The notes: a model not told the origin generated them from the letters alone. A stretch of DNA of 64,000 bases from Anaerolineae bacterium (GCA_017303635.1 JAFLCG010000008.1:186001-250000), one strand, 5' to 3'. Numbered from the stretch's first letter, positions 25,013 to 35,400 are shown. Numbers and translations: made by a program.

Positions 25013-26652
25013 CGTTCCCCTCCCACACGCATGAGGATCAATACCGGGATCAAGCCAGCTGCCAGAATAGTGAGGGCAGGCAGTGCTGCTGCCTGATAGA
25101 ATGCTTCCGAGGCCAGCATGTAACTCCAAATTCCTAATGTATCCATCCCGAACGGCCTTAAGAGCATGGTCGCCGGGAGTTCTTTCATTACATCAACAAA
25201 TACCAGAATGGCGCCCGCTGCCAGACCTTGTGTGACCAGCGGTGCATGGACGCGGCGCAGGATTTTTAACGGCCCGGCTCCCATGATGCGGGCGGCCTGC
25301 TCCATACTCGGTTTGACCTTCACCAGGCTGGATTCAACGCTGTTATATGATACCGCCATGAAGCGTACCACATAGGCATAGAGCAGCCCTACCAGCGATC
25401 CAGTCAGGATCAGACCCAGACCCAATATGCGGTCAATAGCGGACAGCGAGAGCAGGACTCCGGCAGCGACGACTGCGCCAGGCATGGCATAACCCAGCGT
25501 GGCCAGTTTGACGACGACACGAGAAGCACGTCCCTGCGCCATCCGTGCCCCCTGCGCCAGCACTAAGGACAGGATGACGGTGATGATCGCCGCACCTGCT
25601 GCCAGCCCAACGGTCGTCAGGATATACTGGCCGTAGACCAGTTCCCATGTGCCAGGGATATGCCCGTCGATCTCGGCCAGCGTCCAGGCGATCAGTTGCC
25701 CGACTGGGAGTACAAATGCCAACCCCAGAACAATGCCGCAAGCCAGTACGGCTCCCCATCGATATACGCCAGTCAGTGTGACCCGCAGGGGGCGGCGCCC
25801 TCGCCCACCCTGTTGATCATAACGGGCGCCTCGCCGTCCTAATCGTTCCAGCAGGATCAAGGCCAGCGCAAAGAACAGCAGCAGGCTCGCTAACTCCGTC
25901 GCTGCCGCCCGATCCATGCGCCCTTCCCACACGCGGACTACCCCTTCGCTGAGTGTGGGGAAGCTGAAGAAACGGACTGTTGCGAAGTCGGTCATAGCTT
26001 CCATCATCGCCAGTGTCGCCCCGGCCACAATCGAAGGTCGCGCCATCGGCAATACCAACCGGAAGAACGCTTCGCGGCGTGAACAGCCCATCATTCGTGC
26101 TGCCTCAAAGGTAGTCGCGCCTTGTTCACGGAAAGCGGCTCGTGCTAATAGATAAACATACGGGTAAAGCACCAGAGTCAGCACCAGCGCTGCACCGGGG
26201 CCGGAACGAATATCCGGGAAGGGTGCGCCCCGCCCAAACCATTCCCGCCATGCGGTTTGTACCGGCCCGGCGTAGTCGAAGGTTGCCATAAAGACAAAAC
26301 CCATGACGAAGGACGGCACCGCCAGGGGAAGCAGTAGCGCGCGGTCAAAAATCCGGCGCAGTGGGAAGTCATAGGCGGTCACCAGCCATGCCAGTGAAAC
26401 CCCGATGGTGCTGGTTCCCAAGCCAACGGCGACCAGCAGAAAGAGTGTATTGCCAATCATGCGGGGCAGTGTGGTAGCCCATAACTGCTCCCAGACTTCG
26501 ACTGATGGGGTGAGCAGTTCCCCAAGCAGGAGCAGCAGCGGCACTGCGACCAGTGCCGCGATGACGACCGGGAGTATTAGTGCAGTGTAACGTCGGTTCG
26601 AGCGTGGTCGGGAAAGTACCGACCATGTCCCGCGCCAGGTCAATGGAGCCAT
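25009..26652 (-). CDS. Ferric-iron-type ABC transporter permease (fused)
   Basis: The 547-residue integral membrane protein has about twelve helices in two homologous halves, as in FbpB/HitB-type iron permeases. EAA-like loops are seen as EAARMMGCSRREAFFRLVLPMARP (first half) and EQAARIMGAGPLKILRRVHAPL (second half), which dock the ATPase. With the adjacent ATPase and the binding protein at 26823-27857 it makes a complete importer. The gap to the binding-protein gene (170 bases) contains strong hairpins that may lower permease expression relative to the binding protein. Confidence 0.92.
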   Translation of the reverse strand: MAPLTWRGTWSVLSRPRSNRRYTALILPVVIAALVAVPLLLLLGELLTPSVEVWEQLWATTLPRMIGNTLFLLVAVGLGTSTIGVSLAWLVTAYDFPLRRIFDRALLLPLAVPSFVMGFVFMATFDYAGPVQTAWREWFGRGAPFPDIRSGPGAALVLTLVLYPYVYLLARAAFREQGATTFEAARMMGCSRREAFFRLVLPMARPSIVAGATLAMMEAMTDFATVRFFSFPTLSEGVVRVWEGRMDRAAATELASLLLFFALALILLERLGRRGARYDQQGGRGRRPLRVTLTGVYRWGAVLACGIVLGLAFVLPVGQLIAWTLAEIDGHIPGTWELVYGQYILTTVGLAAGAAIITVILSLVLAQGARMAQGRASRVVVKLATLGYAMPGAVVAAGVLLSLSAIDRILGLGLILTGSLVGLLYAYVVRFMAVSYNSVESSLVKVKPSMEQAARIMGAGPLKILRRVHAPLVTQGLAAGAILVFVDVMKELPATMLLRPFGMDTLGIWSYMLASEAFYQAAALPALTILAAGLIPVLILMRVGGER

Positions 26653-26684
26653 GCTATGGGCCTTACCTTGATATAACGCAAATA

Positions 26685-26784
26685 GGGCGCGGCTCGTTAT
26701 TGAACCGCGTCCCCCTCAATAGTTTCATCTGTTGTGGACGGCGTGGTGGGCCATCCTTTAGCCGGGGCGACCCGCCCTAAAGGA
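26685..26784. repeat. Hairpin cluster between binding-protein and permease genes
   Basis: Two inverted repeats are visible. GGGCGCGGCTC (26685-26695) pairs with GAACCGCGTCCC (26702-26713) with one bulge. TCCTTTAG (26754-26761) pairs with CTAAAGGA (26777-26784) around a CGGG/CCCG inner stem. No long T-run follows either, so they may stabilise or partly terminate the leftward transcript. Confidence 0.6.
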
Positions 26785-26822
26785 CTTCCTTCGGCCGCCG
26801 GGCCGCCCTTACTGTGAACCCT

Positions 26823-27857
26823 TTAAAACCCGTAGCCCACACGCTCCAGCAGGGCGACCGCCGCCTCCTGCTGATCACCGTATTCAGTCAAGGGCAAGGG
26901 ATCAATCGTGAATTCACCCCAGGCTGCGATGACAGGATTGACCTCGGCAGTCGGGTTGACCGGGAACTCAAAGTTGCCACCGGGGATGCCCGTTTCGTCG
27001 GCAGCTTGCCCGGTTGTTGCCATCCACTCAATCAGTTGGATAGCGTTATCCCGGTTGAGTGCGGCTGCCGTCACGCCCATCCCACTGATATTGCGGTGCA
27101 CACCACTCTCAGCCTCACCCTGGTTGGCCCAGACCAGCGCCACCGGGAAATCCGGTTGCTCGCTGAGGATGCGCCCCAGATAGTAAGAATTGGTGAGCGC
27201 GACATCGCAACCGCCTGCTGCGATGGTTTCCAGAATGCGGCTGTCGCTGTCAATATACTCTGGCTCGTTGGCGACCCATCCGGCGACGATTGCTTCGGCA
27301 TCCGTTTCACCATATTCAGCGATCAGGCTGGCAGTCAGCGAAATCGTATAAATATGAGTTGCTGGACGCAGGCACAACCGGCCTTTCCATTGTGGGTCAG
27401 CCAGTCCTGCATAATTGGTCACTGCACCTACTTCTACCCGCTCCGTGCTGACCATCAGTGTGCGGAAGCGCTGGCTGAGAGCAAACCAGTAACCATCAGG
27501 GTCACGCAGATCTTCCGGGATTGCCTCAGTCAATACAGCGGACTCGACCGACTGGAGTAATCCCTTTTCGGCTGCTAAGTCCAGGCCACCCGCATCAATC
27601 GAGAAGAACACGTCTGCCGGAGTTTGTGTGCCTTCAGCTTCCAACCGTTGGAGCAGCGCCTGCACCGTCCCCTGAGATAGCCGCACCTCGATGCCGGTTT
27701 CTTCAGTGAACTTGGCAAAAGTCGCTTCCATCGCACCATAGTGCCGGGCCGAGTATACGTTCACCACACCGGCATTTTGCGCCAGAGCCGGCGCACTGGC
27801 AACCGCCAACAGCATCAGTAATGCAGTGACGAGTAGTAGCATTTGAATCTTTCGCAT
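26823..27857 (-). CDS. Iron ABC transporter substrate-binding protein
   Basis: The 344-residue product starts at the ATG at 27857 (GGAGGA close upstream) with the signal peptide RKIQMLLLVTALLMLLAVASAPALA. The mature protein matches the FbpA/FutA ferric-binding family: VVNVYSARHYGAMEATFAKFTEETGIEV, ADVFFSIDAGGLDLAAEKGLL and the paired tyrosines of the iron site in TNSYYLGR. There is no lipobox, so it is periplasmic or held outside by other means. It is the first gene of the importer operon. Confidence 0.92.
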   Translation of the reverse strand: MRKIQMLLLVTALLMLLAVASAPALAQNAGVVNVYSARHYGAMEATFAKFTEETGIEVRLSQGTVQALLQRLEAEGTQTPADVFFSIDAGGLDLAAEKGLLQSVESAVLTEAIPEDLRDPDGYWFALSQRFRTLMVSTERVEVGAVTNYAGLADPQWKGRLCLRPATHIYTISLTASLIAEYGETDAEAIVAGWVANEPEYIDSDSRILETIAAGGCDVALTNSYYLGRILSEQPDFPVALVWANQGEAESGVHRNISGMGVTAAALNRDNAIQLIEWMATTGQAADETGIPGGNFEFPVNPTAEVNPVIAAWGEFTIDPLPLTEYGDQQEAAVALLERVGYGF

Positions 27858-28223
27858 GGTTCCTCCATGTAAGCGCATAGTGGCTTCATTGTGCGGAAGT
27901 TCAGCAGCTAAATCTACGTTGGTGGTTTAATTCTGGCTCTATTGTTTGATGTCACCATTTATGAATGAGGTTGGGTGAGAGACTTAAGGGATGAAATTCG
28001 CTAGCATAACCCCGGTTAAATTCTGAGAAATATGAATAAAAGTTTATGAAACCAGATCGAGTGAAGTCAAAATGTAATAGCAAAAAACATAGTACTTTGG
28101 TGAGACTCCCGAAAAGTTTGTGAATTTCTCTTTCAGATGCTTGCTTCAAGACGTGAAATGTCCTATCGTACATGCATGTTCTTCATTTTTCGTTAAGGGT
28201 TATGCAGGGGGCGGGAGTTCATC
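27858..28223. other. AT-rich intergenic region without recognised gene
   Basis: A 366-base stretch between divergent genes (iron-binding protein leftward, unknown gene rightward). It is more AT-rich than its surroundings, has many stops in all frames, and must hold both promoters. I could not pick a convincing -35/-10 pair or a Fur-type 19-bp palindrome. Confidence 0.6.
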
Positions 28224-29021
28224 ATGACATACTTTTTCAGTGGGGATCATCAAGCCCTTATCACCACACCGGGTCAACTTGTGAATGCCGGTCCGGAATT
28301 ACAGCAGGTGTATAGCAAATTTTTTAGCCTGCATACTGCCCTTTATCCGCGTATTCGTAATCATGGTCTGGATCTGCACCCGCGCTGGCAAAAGCAATCC
28401 GTGGTTTCGCCGGAGACGGCTGCGACCCTGACCCCCACGACCTCCATCGCCCTGACCTACTTCCGTTCTCGCGAACAGGCTGAAGTGGTCGAACGGCGGG
28501 CCGGCAAGGAATATCGCTCGCCGCAGACCACGGTTGAAGCCTTTCGTCATCCGGTGATTGAACTCCGCATCACCCCGGATCATGTAGCGGTTGAACTCGT
28601 GCTTTCGCCCTATGCCGCCTGGGATCAGAAGAATCTAATCGGTAAACTGGAAATTGCTGAACATCGCACAGCTTTCCGTAAGCTGGTTCAGAATTTGGGG
28701 CCAGAGTATCTTCTGGGCTTCTGGGATGGCATCCATCTGGATGACATGCACCTGACCACCGGCGAACTGGCGCGGGGGCGGGCGCTGGATGAATGGATGA
28801 AGACCTTCAGCGATAGCGCTGATTGGCTGCGGATTGGCAAGTGGTATGCGCCAGATGCCGCAGAACTGGACGAAGCGAATATCGTCAATGAACTATTCAA
28901 TACCATCAAGTCCTTGCACGCCGTTTATAGCTTCTTGTTATGGACCAGCAACAACGATTATCACAAACAGTATGAAAAGAAGGTGAAGCCTTCCTTTCGT
29001 CGTGTCGCCGTTGCCTCGTGA
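28224..29021 (+). CDS. Hypothetical protein of unknown family
   Basis: A 265-residue soluble protein starting MTYFFSGDHQALITTPGQLV. Visible features are a helical middle with TYFRSREQAEVVERRAGKEYRS, a beta stretch VIELRITPDHVAVELVLSPYAAWDQ, and a helical C-terminus (ANIVNELFNTIKSLHAVYSFLLWTSNNDYHKQ). Asp-, Glu- and Lys-bearing strands could suggest a nuclease-like core, but I do not recognise a motif and assign no function. GGGAG precedes the ATG. A clear terminator follows at 29050-29075, so it is probably monocistronic. Confidence 0.65.
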   Translation: MTYFFSGDHQALITTPGQLVNAGPELQQVYSKFFSLHTALYPRIRNHGLDLHPRWQKQSVVSPETAATLTPTTSIALTYFRSREQAEVVERRAGKEYRSPQTTVEAFRHPVIELRITPDHVAVELVLSPYAAWDQKNLIGKLEIAEHRTAFRKLVQNLGPEYLLGFWDGIHLDDMHLTTGELARGRALDEWMKTFSDSADWLRIGKWYAPDAAELDEANIVNELFNTIKSLHAVYSFLLWTSNNDYHKQYEKKVKPSFRRVAVAS

Positions 29022-29049
29022 CTCTGTGGATGAAGCCGAATAACGAAAG

Positions 29050-29075
29050 AAGCCGGGTAAACGACCCGGCTTTTT
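29050..29075 (+). terminator. Intrinsic terminator
   Basis: Stem AAGCCGGG (29050-29057) and CCCGGCTT (29065-29072), loop TAAACGA, followed by a run of five T (29071-29075). It ends the unknown gene at 28224-29021 and lies only 7 bases before the ATG of the next gene. Confidence 0.85.
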
Positions 29076-29082
29076 GCTTATC

Positions 29083-29970
29083 ATGGACATTACACTTTTT
29101 GACTGGATTGCCCAAAGATTGGAATCGGGCGGGAGCGTTCACAGAATCTGGCCTCTAACCGGTGGCGTTTCCGCCCAGGTGATGGCGCTGGAAATCGCCT
29201 GTTCAGATAGTCGGTTGCGGCGCTGTGTTGTTCGTCAGCCTGGCGCTATAAATCGTCAGATCCAATCACAGCGCGTGCTGGATGAGTTCCATTTGCTGGA
29301 AGTCTTGTCCAAAGCCGGACTAGCTGTCCCCGAACCACTCGTAGTCGATGAAGACGGCTCCTATTTGGTTACGACGTTTATTGAGTCGGAGCCCTTGGAT
29401 GCTGAGGTGGACTTCTGTAGGGCAGCCCGGATGATGGCAACCCAACTCACACAGATTCACCAACTGGATATAAGCCAACTTGGTGGCCTTAAGTCACATG
29501 CAGGGCTCGCGTTGCCAGGGCCATTCAGCGATGAATCGCTGGAGGAATCCAGAATCCGGACGGTATTGGAACGAACCTGGCCTCCGTCCATGAACCCCAG
29601 TGTTCTGCTGCATGGCGATTTCTGGCCAGGCAATGTGCTGTGGAACCAAGATGCCATAGCGGCCGTCATCGACTGGGAAGATGCTGTCTTGGGTGATCCA
29701 CTGGCGGATATGGCAAATACCCGTCTGGAAATCTTGTGGGCCTGGGGCCTCGAAGCCATACACGCCTTTACCACCACCTATCAGAATCTAAATCCACAGA
29801 TGAATTATCGGTCTCTGCCGATCTGGGATCTGGTAGCGGCTTTGCGCCCAACCGGAAAGCTAGATAGTTGGGGATTGGATGCGTCTACTGAGGAGCGATT
29901 CCGGCAGCGTCATTGGTGGTTTGTGCAGGCAGCAACCGCTGCATTGCAAACTGATCCGGATGGCCTATGA
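29083..29970 (+). CDS. Aminoglycoside/choline phosphotransferase-family kinase
   Basis: The 295-residue protein has the APH fold signatures: LTGGVSAQVMALEI (nucleotide loop), VVRQPG, the catalytic HGDFWPGNVLW (about 175-185) and the metal-binding IDWEDAVLGDPLADMANTR. Members phosphorylate antibiotics, choline or small metabolites; this one resembles the broad phosphotransferase group and should not be read as a resistance gene. The ATG at 29083 has no ribosome site and nearly abuts a terminator, so it may be leaderless or start elsewhere. It overlaps the convergent EamA gene by 6 bases. Confidence 0.8.
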   Translation: MDITLFDWIAQRLESGGSVHRIWPLTGGVSAQVMALEIACSDSRLRRCVVRQPGAINRQIQSQRVLDEFHLLEVLSKAGLAVPEPLVVDEDGSYLVTTFIESEPLDAEVDFCRAARMMATQLTQIHQLDISQLGGLKSHAGLALPGPFSDESLEESRIRTVLERTWPPSMNPSVLLHGDFWPGNVLWNQDAIAAVIDWEDAVLGDPLADMANTRLEILWAWGLEAIHAFTTTYQNLNPQMNYRSLPIWDLVAALRPTGKLDSWGLDASTEERFRQRHWWFVQAATAALQTDPDGL

Positions 29971-31095
29971 CGAGTCTTGATCCTGAGCTTTGGGAATAAC
30001 GGCGTAATCATCTTTATTGGCGGAGATCGGTGAGACGGTGCCTTGTTCCACGCCCATCATGCGGCGGATCGCCAGGACTTCCTGCGTGGTCAGCTTGACT
30101 TCATTTGCCAGATAGGGTTGACCGACTTTCGGTTTACCAAAGGCTTGCTCGAAAGCGATCCAGTGATATTGCAGATCGCTCAGGTTGGAGACGAGCTGAT
30201 TCGGTTTTAGACCCCGTGGCATCATATCCGAAGGTCGAATGAGCAAAATACTGATTGCCAGGATCACTACCCCAATCACCTGAGCCGGAGTCAAGCGATC
30301 CCCCAGGATGAAGAAGGCCAAACCGAGCGCTACCCCTATTTCAGTCAGAGCTAAGACCGCGGTTTGCATACTGCCCAGAAACTTGACCCCGGCAAAGAGA
30401 GCCAGGCGGGAGAGCGCCGTCGAGACGCCCAGCGCCAAAATCGGGGGCAATACAGCATCCAGGGTTGCTGCAGGAACTTGCCCACCTAATCCCAGCCAGA
30501 CGGCCGCCACCAGGGTCGCCATGGTGGTTAGCACATAGAGCGTAACGCTTGGTGCCGGGATTTCATAGAGCACATACTGGCTGAGGATGACCGTGCCGCC
30601 AAACATCAACGCATTTGCCAGCATGAAGCCCACCCCTAACCAGTTCGGCTGTTGACCACCAAAACCGGTGATAATGGCCAGCGCGGTCAGGGCTAATCCA
30701 GCGCGCAGGATTAACCGCGAATCGGGGCGTTCCCCACCGGCATGGGCCAGCAGCATGACAAAGATCAGGTACATGCCATTGAGCAACTGGGCGGTCGATG
30801 CATCCAGAATGCCTAGCCCACTGTAATAGAACAGCGAACCAATTCCATTCACAGTGCCAACGACGATACAGCCCAGTAAACCTGCCGGATAAATGAAGAT
30901 ATATTTGCGAAAGAAGAGCGCATAGAACAGCCATAGGAAAGCGACTGCGACCACTGTTCGCCAGGCAGCTACCGTGAATGAATCAGCGCCGGCATTGATG
31001 GCTAACTTGCCGAAGATCGGCGCGATGCCTAGAAAAACCGGCGTGGAAAGGGCTGCAATGACCCCTTGTGATGTGATGCCTTTGCTTGGTTCCAT
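29965..31095 (-). CDS. EamA/DMT-family transporter with C-terminal tail
   Basis: The 376-residue membrane protein has ten hydrophobic helices in two EamA halves (ALSTPVFLGIAPIFGKLAINAGADSFTVAAWRTV at the front; ALTEIGVALGLAFFILGDRLTPAQVIGVVILAISILLI in the second half), typical of drug/metabolite exporters. After residue 290 comes an unusual soluble tail of about 85 residues (LKPNQLVSNLSDLQYHWIAFEQAF, KLTTQEVLAIRRMMG), not part of the EamA fold. It starts 6 bases after the histidine kinase stop, so it is likely cotranscribed with that kinase. Confidence 0.85.
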   Translation of the reverse strand: MEPSKGITSQGVIAALSTPVFLGIAPIFGKLAINAGADSFTVAAWRTVVAVAFLWLFYALFFRKYIFIYPAGLLGCIVVGTVNGIGSLFYYSGLGILDASTAQLLNGMYLIFVMLLAHAGGERPDSRLILRAGLALTALAIITGFGGQQPNWLGVGFMLANALMFGGTVILSQYVLYEIPAPSVTLYVLTTMATLVAAVWLGLGGQVPAATLDAVLPPILALGVSTALSRLALFAGVKFLGSMQTAVLALTEIGVALGLAFFILGDRLTPAQVIGVVILAISILLIRPSDMMPRGLKPNQLVSNLSDLQYHWIAFEQAFGKPKVGQPYLANEVKLTTQEVLAIRRMMGVEQGTVSPISANKDDYAVIPKAQDQDSS

Positions 31096-31101
31096 AGGTT
31101 G

Positions 31102-32370
31102 TCAGACAAGTTTACGGGCACGGCGGGGTTGGGCGATCAATGGGAGTGTCAGAATGAAGGTGCTGCCGGGGGGATTATCCAGGTTGTGACCACTGCTTTC
31201 TGCACGAATGCTGCCGCCATGAGCTTCAGCCACGCCGCGCACCACCGCCAGCCCCAACCCAATTCCGCCGCCGCGAAACGCAGTTTTGCTGGTGGAATGC
31301 AGCATATAATCTCCGGTTGTATGGAAACTCTCAAAGATTTTGACCAGATCGCTAGGGGCGATGCCAATACCTGTATCCTGAATCCGGATAATGCAATTGG
31401 GGTCCTGCTGGTTGGCCGTAATCGTGATTTGGCCCCCATCTGGCGTATATTTGATGGCATTGCTCAGTAAGTTGCTGAAGACCATCGCCAGCAGCTCACC
31501 ATCTGCCCGGATGCGTTCCGGCCAACCAATGGGATCCATATTCATGGTGAGGCGACGTTGCTTCAGGCCGTCGGCAAAGTTGCTAATCGCGGTTTCCATC
31601 AGGTGACCGGGGCTGATCGTGGTAATTGAGAGATCAATCTGATTGGTAATGATCCGGCTGACGGTCAAAATTTCATTGATGATGTTCTGCATTCGCTTGA
31701 TCGAGTCCTGCAGCCCTTTCATCAGGGTTGCCAGGTTATCATCCGCAGAGATGAGCGACTTGATGTCCGGTGCTTCTTCGATCAGGCGGCTGTAGCCGAA
31801 GACCAGCGTCAAGGGGGTGCGGAGTTCGTGAGCAGTTACCTGGATGAAAGTGTCCTTCATCTTGTCTAAGCGCAGCAGGTTTTCATTCATCGTTTGCAGG
31901 TCGCGCACCTGCTGCTCCAATCGAGTGACCACATCACCGACATATTGCTCTTTGGCAGCAGCCAGCGCGGATTCGTCGACTGTATCTCGCGCTCCCTCCA
32001 GGTAGCGTTTGACATTATCAGCCAAGGCTTCAATATCAATCGGCTTCGTCAGATAGCCGTTGACACCCGCGCCCAGTGCCAGCGTCCGGAATTCATCCAT
32101 CGTTTGGGCAGTTAGCGCCACAATCGGCGTGTTATCAAAGCGATCATCCGCCCGCAAGGTAGCTGTCACATCCCGGCCACTGATGTCTGGCAGGTTGATG
32201 TCCGTCAGGATCAGATCGGGTCGCTCCCGCCGGGCAAGATCAATCCCCTCCAGGCCACGCTCCGCCACCAATACGCGGTAGCCCGCAAATTTCAGTGTAC
32301 GCTCGACCAGCGACCGACTGGCTGGATCGTCTTCAATGTAGAGGATGGTGGCGGTTGGCTTATCGCTCAA
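31102..32370 (-). CDS. Receiver-first hybrid histidine kinase
   Basis: The 422-residue cytoplasmic protein has an N-terminal receiver (1-125: YIEDDPASRS, phospho-Asp in LILTDINLP, VALTAQT, YLTKPID) and a coiled-coil linker. HisKA follows with VTAHELRTPLTLV, then HATPase with NLLSNAIKYTPDG, IQDTGIGIAP and GGGIGLGLAVV. All catalytic boxes are intact. It has no sensor domain, so it is probably driven by phosphotransfer from another kinase, plausibly the large kinase encoded 126 bases upstream. The start is a TTG at 32370, supported by AAAAGGAA 6 or so bases upstream and no ATG nearby. Confidence 0.9.
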   Translation of the reverse strand: MSDKPTATILYIEDDPASRSLVERTLKFAGYRVLVAERGLEGIDLARRERPDLILTDINLPDISGRDVTATLRADDRFDNTPIVALTAQTMDEFRTLALGAGVNGYLTKPIDIEALADNVKRYLEGARDTVDESALAAAKEQYVGDVVTRLEQQVRDLQTMNENLLRLDKMKDTFIQVTAHELRTPLTLVFGYSRLIEEAPDIKSLISADDNLATLMKGLQDSIKRMQNIINEILTVSRIITNQIDLSITTISPGHLMETAISNFADGLKQRRLTMNMDPIGWPERIRADGELLAMVFSNLLSNAIKYTPDGGQITITANQQDPNCIIRIQDTGIGIAPSDLVKIFESFHTTGDYMLHSTSKTAFRGGGIGLGLAVVRGVAEAHGGSIRAESSGHNLDNPPGSTFILTLPLIAQPRRARKLV

Positions 32371-32496
32371 GGCGGTTCCTTTTGACTGCTGAGTGCAGAG
32401 ATAACTTGAGTTGCGGCTCCATCGGGTTAGTCGACATCCCTAATTTACTGTGTTATCCGATGCTCTGCGCCCTGTCCTGCTAATTGAAATTGTATA

Positions 32497-35400
32497 TCAG
32501 GCTGGTTGTGGCAACCATTGATCTAAGGCTGCCCGTAGCATTTTCAGGGTGATGGGTTTGGTTAGGACGGCATCCATCCCGGCTTTCAGACAGCGTTCCT
32601 GGGTGTTTTCCAGTGCGTTGGCGGTTACTGCCAGAATGGGTATGTGCTGATCCGTACCATGCTCGTGTTCGCGGATGCGTTCGGTTGCGCGCAGACCATC
32701 CAGAATGGGCATTTCAATATCCATCAGGATGAGCGCGTGCTGACCAGGATAGGTGAGGATTTCATCCACCACTTCAATACCATTGCTGACCAGGCGGACA
32801 CCATAGCCCAAGCGCCGGATTTGCTTCATGAGGAGCGATTGGTGGATTGGATTGTCTTCGGCTACCAGGATAAAGACATCCTGCTTAAAGGCTTCTGGTG
32901 GTGGCACCGCTTCATCATCATCGTTTTCAGGTGCTGATAGCTTGATTGTTTTGGTGATTTCGAGCAGGGTCTCCCGCAAAACCGCTGTATCCAGTGGGAG
33001 TGTTAGGTAGGCATGAACCCCCATTGCCATGGCTTCTTCCTGTTGGGTGCCGCTGTCAAAGGCGGTCAACATGATGAGGGGTGTATGCTGGATCAAGGGA
33101 TCGCTGAGAATGGATGTAGCCAGTTCAAAGCCATTCATGGTGGGCATGGCAACATCCATCAGGACGACATCATAAGGCTTGCCTTCTGCGACTGCTTTGC
33201 TCAGTTCATACAGCGCTTCCTGACCGGAACCCACGCCACGCCCCCGGCAGTCTTCCGCCAGTAGGAAGTGCCGGATGATTTCCCGTTGGGAACGGTTATC
33301 ATCGACATGCAGGACGCGCAAATTGCTGAGGTTCGCCTGGTTGGGGGGGGTGAGGGTGCCGGTTTTGACAATGCGTTCAAAGCGGGCCGTGAACCAGAAG
33401 GTTGAACCGTGGCCTTCTTCGCTTTCAACATCAATCTCACCATCCATCATCGTGACCAGGCGTTTACTGATCGCTAGCCCCAACCCGGTACCTCCATAAC
33501 GCCGGGTTGTGCTGCCGTCGGCCTGGGTGAAGGATTGGAAGAGGCGCTTGCGTGCAGCTTCGGACAGGCCGATACCCGTATCGCTGACCCGGATGCGGAG
33601 CACCACATGGTTCTCGGTCTGGGTATCGATCTGGGCGGCAATCACCACCTCACCCTGCCGGGTGAACTTCACCGCGTTGCTGACCAGATTGAGAATGATC
33701 TGGCGGGTACGGGTTGGATCACCGCGCACAGCCAAGGGTACATCGGGTGCTACCAGGCGTGTTAACTGGAGTCGTTTTTCGGCGGCCTTGGGTTCGATGA
33801 CCTTGAAGATGCTGTCAATAATGGCCCGAATGTCAAAGCTGACGGATTCGAGTGTCATTTTGCCAGCCTCGATCTTGGAGAAGTCGAGGATGTCATTGAT
33901 GATGGTCAATAAACCGTTAGCTTCGCCCAGAATGATCCCGGTGAAATCTCTCTGTTCGGGATTGAGGGGTGTATTGAGCAGTAGTTCGCTCATACCGATG
34001 ATGCCGTTCATCGGTGTGCGGATTTCATGGCTCATTGTGGCCAGAAACTCGGACTTGAGGCGGGAGGCTTCCATCGCCTGGTCACGGGCGCGCTGCATCG
34101 CATCTTCCATTTGTTTGCGTTCCGTCAGGTCAGTGATAACTGTGATTGACCCGGCGAACTTCCCTTCGCGGGTCCTTGGAACACCACTCACCAGGGCGTA
34201 GACGATGCCACCGTCAGTACGTCTGAGGCGCGTCTCGTAAATCGTCGCTGTTCCTTGCTCCCTTGCTTCACCTGCCTTGATAAGTTCGAGCAGCGCATCC
34301 GCATCTGTGACGTCGACCGGGGATTTACCAATCAGTTCATCCTGATTACACCCCAACATCTGAGCAAATGCGGGGTTCACGTATTCAAAGAATCCCTGAG
34401 CATTGGTGATGGTCAAGCCCTGGCCCATCGTATTCATAACCTGCAGGGCGAAATCTCGTTGGGTTTGTAATTCGGCATATTGTTTTTGCTGCATTTGGTA
34501 GAGGAGTGCGTTGTCGATCGCGGCTCCTAATCGACCAGAAAGCAATTGGACAGACTGGAAGATACGCTCGGTGAAAACGCCAGGCTTGTTACTTTGGACG
34601 TTCAGGATGCCAATCAGTCGTTCGCGGGCGATGAGAGGGATGGTAATCTGGGCGACTGTTTCAGGTACCGATGCTACATATTGTGGGCTTTGGTGGACAT
34701 CTGAAGTGAACTCCGCCCGCATGGTCTGGGCTACCCGGCCTACTAAACCCTGACCCGGTGACAAAACCATCCCTAAAGACTCTGGCGGGAAGTTGCCAAT
34801 CAGCTGTACCAGGCGCAAGCCTTCATCTTCGGGTAGGAAGAGCGCTCCGGCACTCGCATTGCTCAGGCGAACGGCTGCCTCCAGCGCCATGACTTTGACA
34901 TGATCCAACCGGGGCGTCTGATTAAGGTCGGTGTTGATCCGCTGGAGAATTTCCAGTTGGCGGATGTAATCTTTACGTTCACTCTCAGCCTGGGAACGTG
35001 CCGAAATATCCCTGATGAAGGAGAATCCGTAATCGTTACTATTGTATTTCAAATAAGTGGCGGTCGTTTCGGTCTGGAAGATGGTCCCATCCTTACGCCG
35101 ATGCTGGGTTTCTACCTGGAGTGATCCCTCAGATTTCACGCGTTCCCAGACTGCTCCCCAGCGTTCGTCGGTGACGTTGACGTCAATATCCGACGCGCGT
35201 AGTTGCAGTAATTCGTGCCGTGAGTAGCCTAGTAACTCACTGGCTGCGCGGTTGGCATAAATGAAACTCCCATCTGGTCGGAACCACAATGCCGCGTCGC
35301 GGGCACTTTCCAAAGAGAACTGATAGAACAATAACTGGTCTTCAGTCTGTTTGCGCTCTGTGATATCGCGGATGGTGCTGCGAAAGCCTGTGAAAACGCC

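Noticed and set aside
27858..28223. Fur box search upstream of the iron importer
   Set aside because: No 19-bp GATAATGATAATCATTATC-like palindrome could be seen by eye; iron control remains unproven.
29083..29970. Antibiotic-resistance gene reading of the APH-family kinase
   Set aside because: The motifs define only the broad phosphotransferase fold; nothing points to an aminoglycoside-modifying subgroup.
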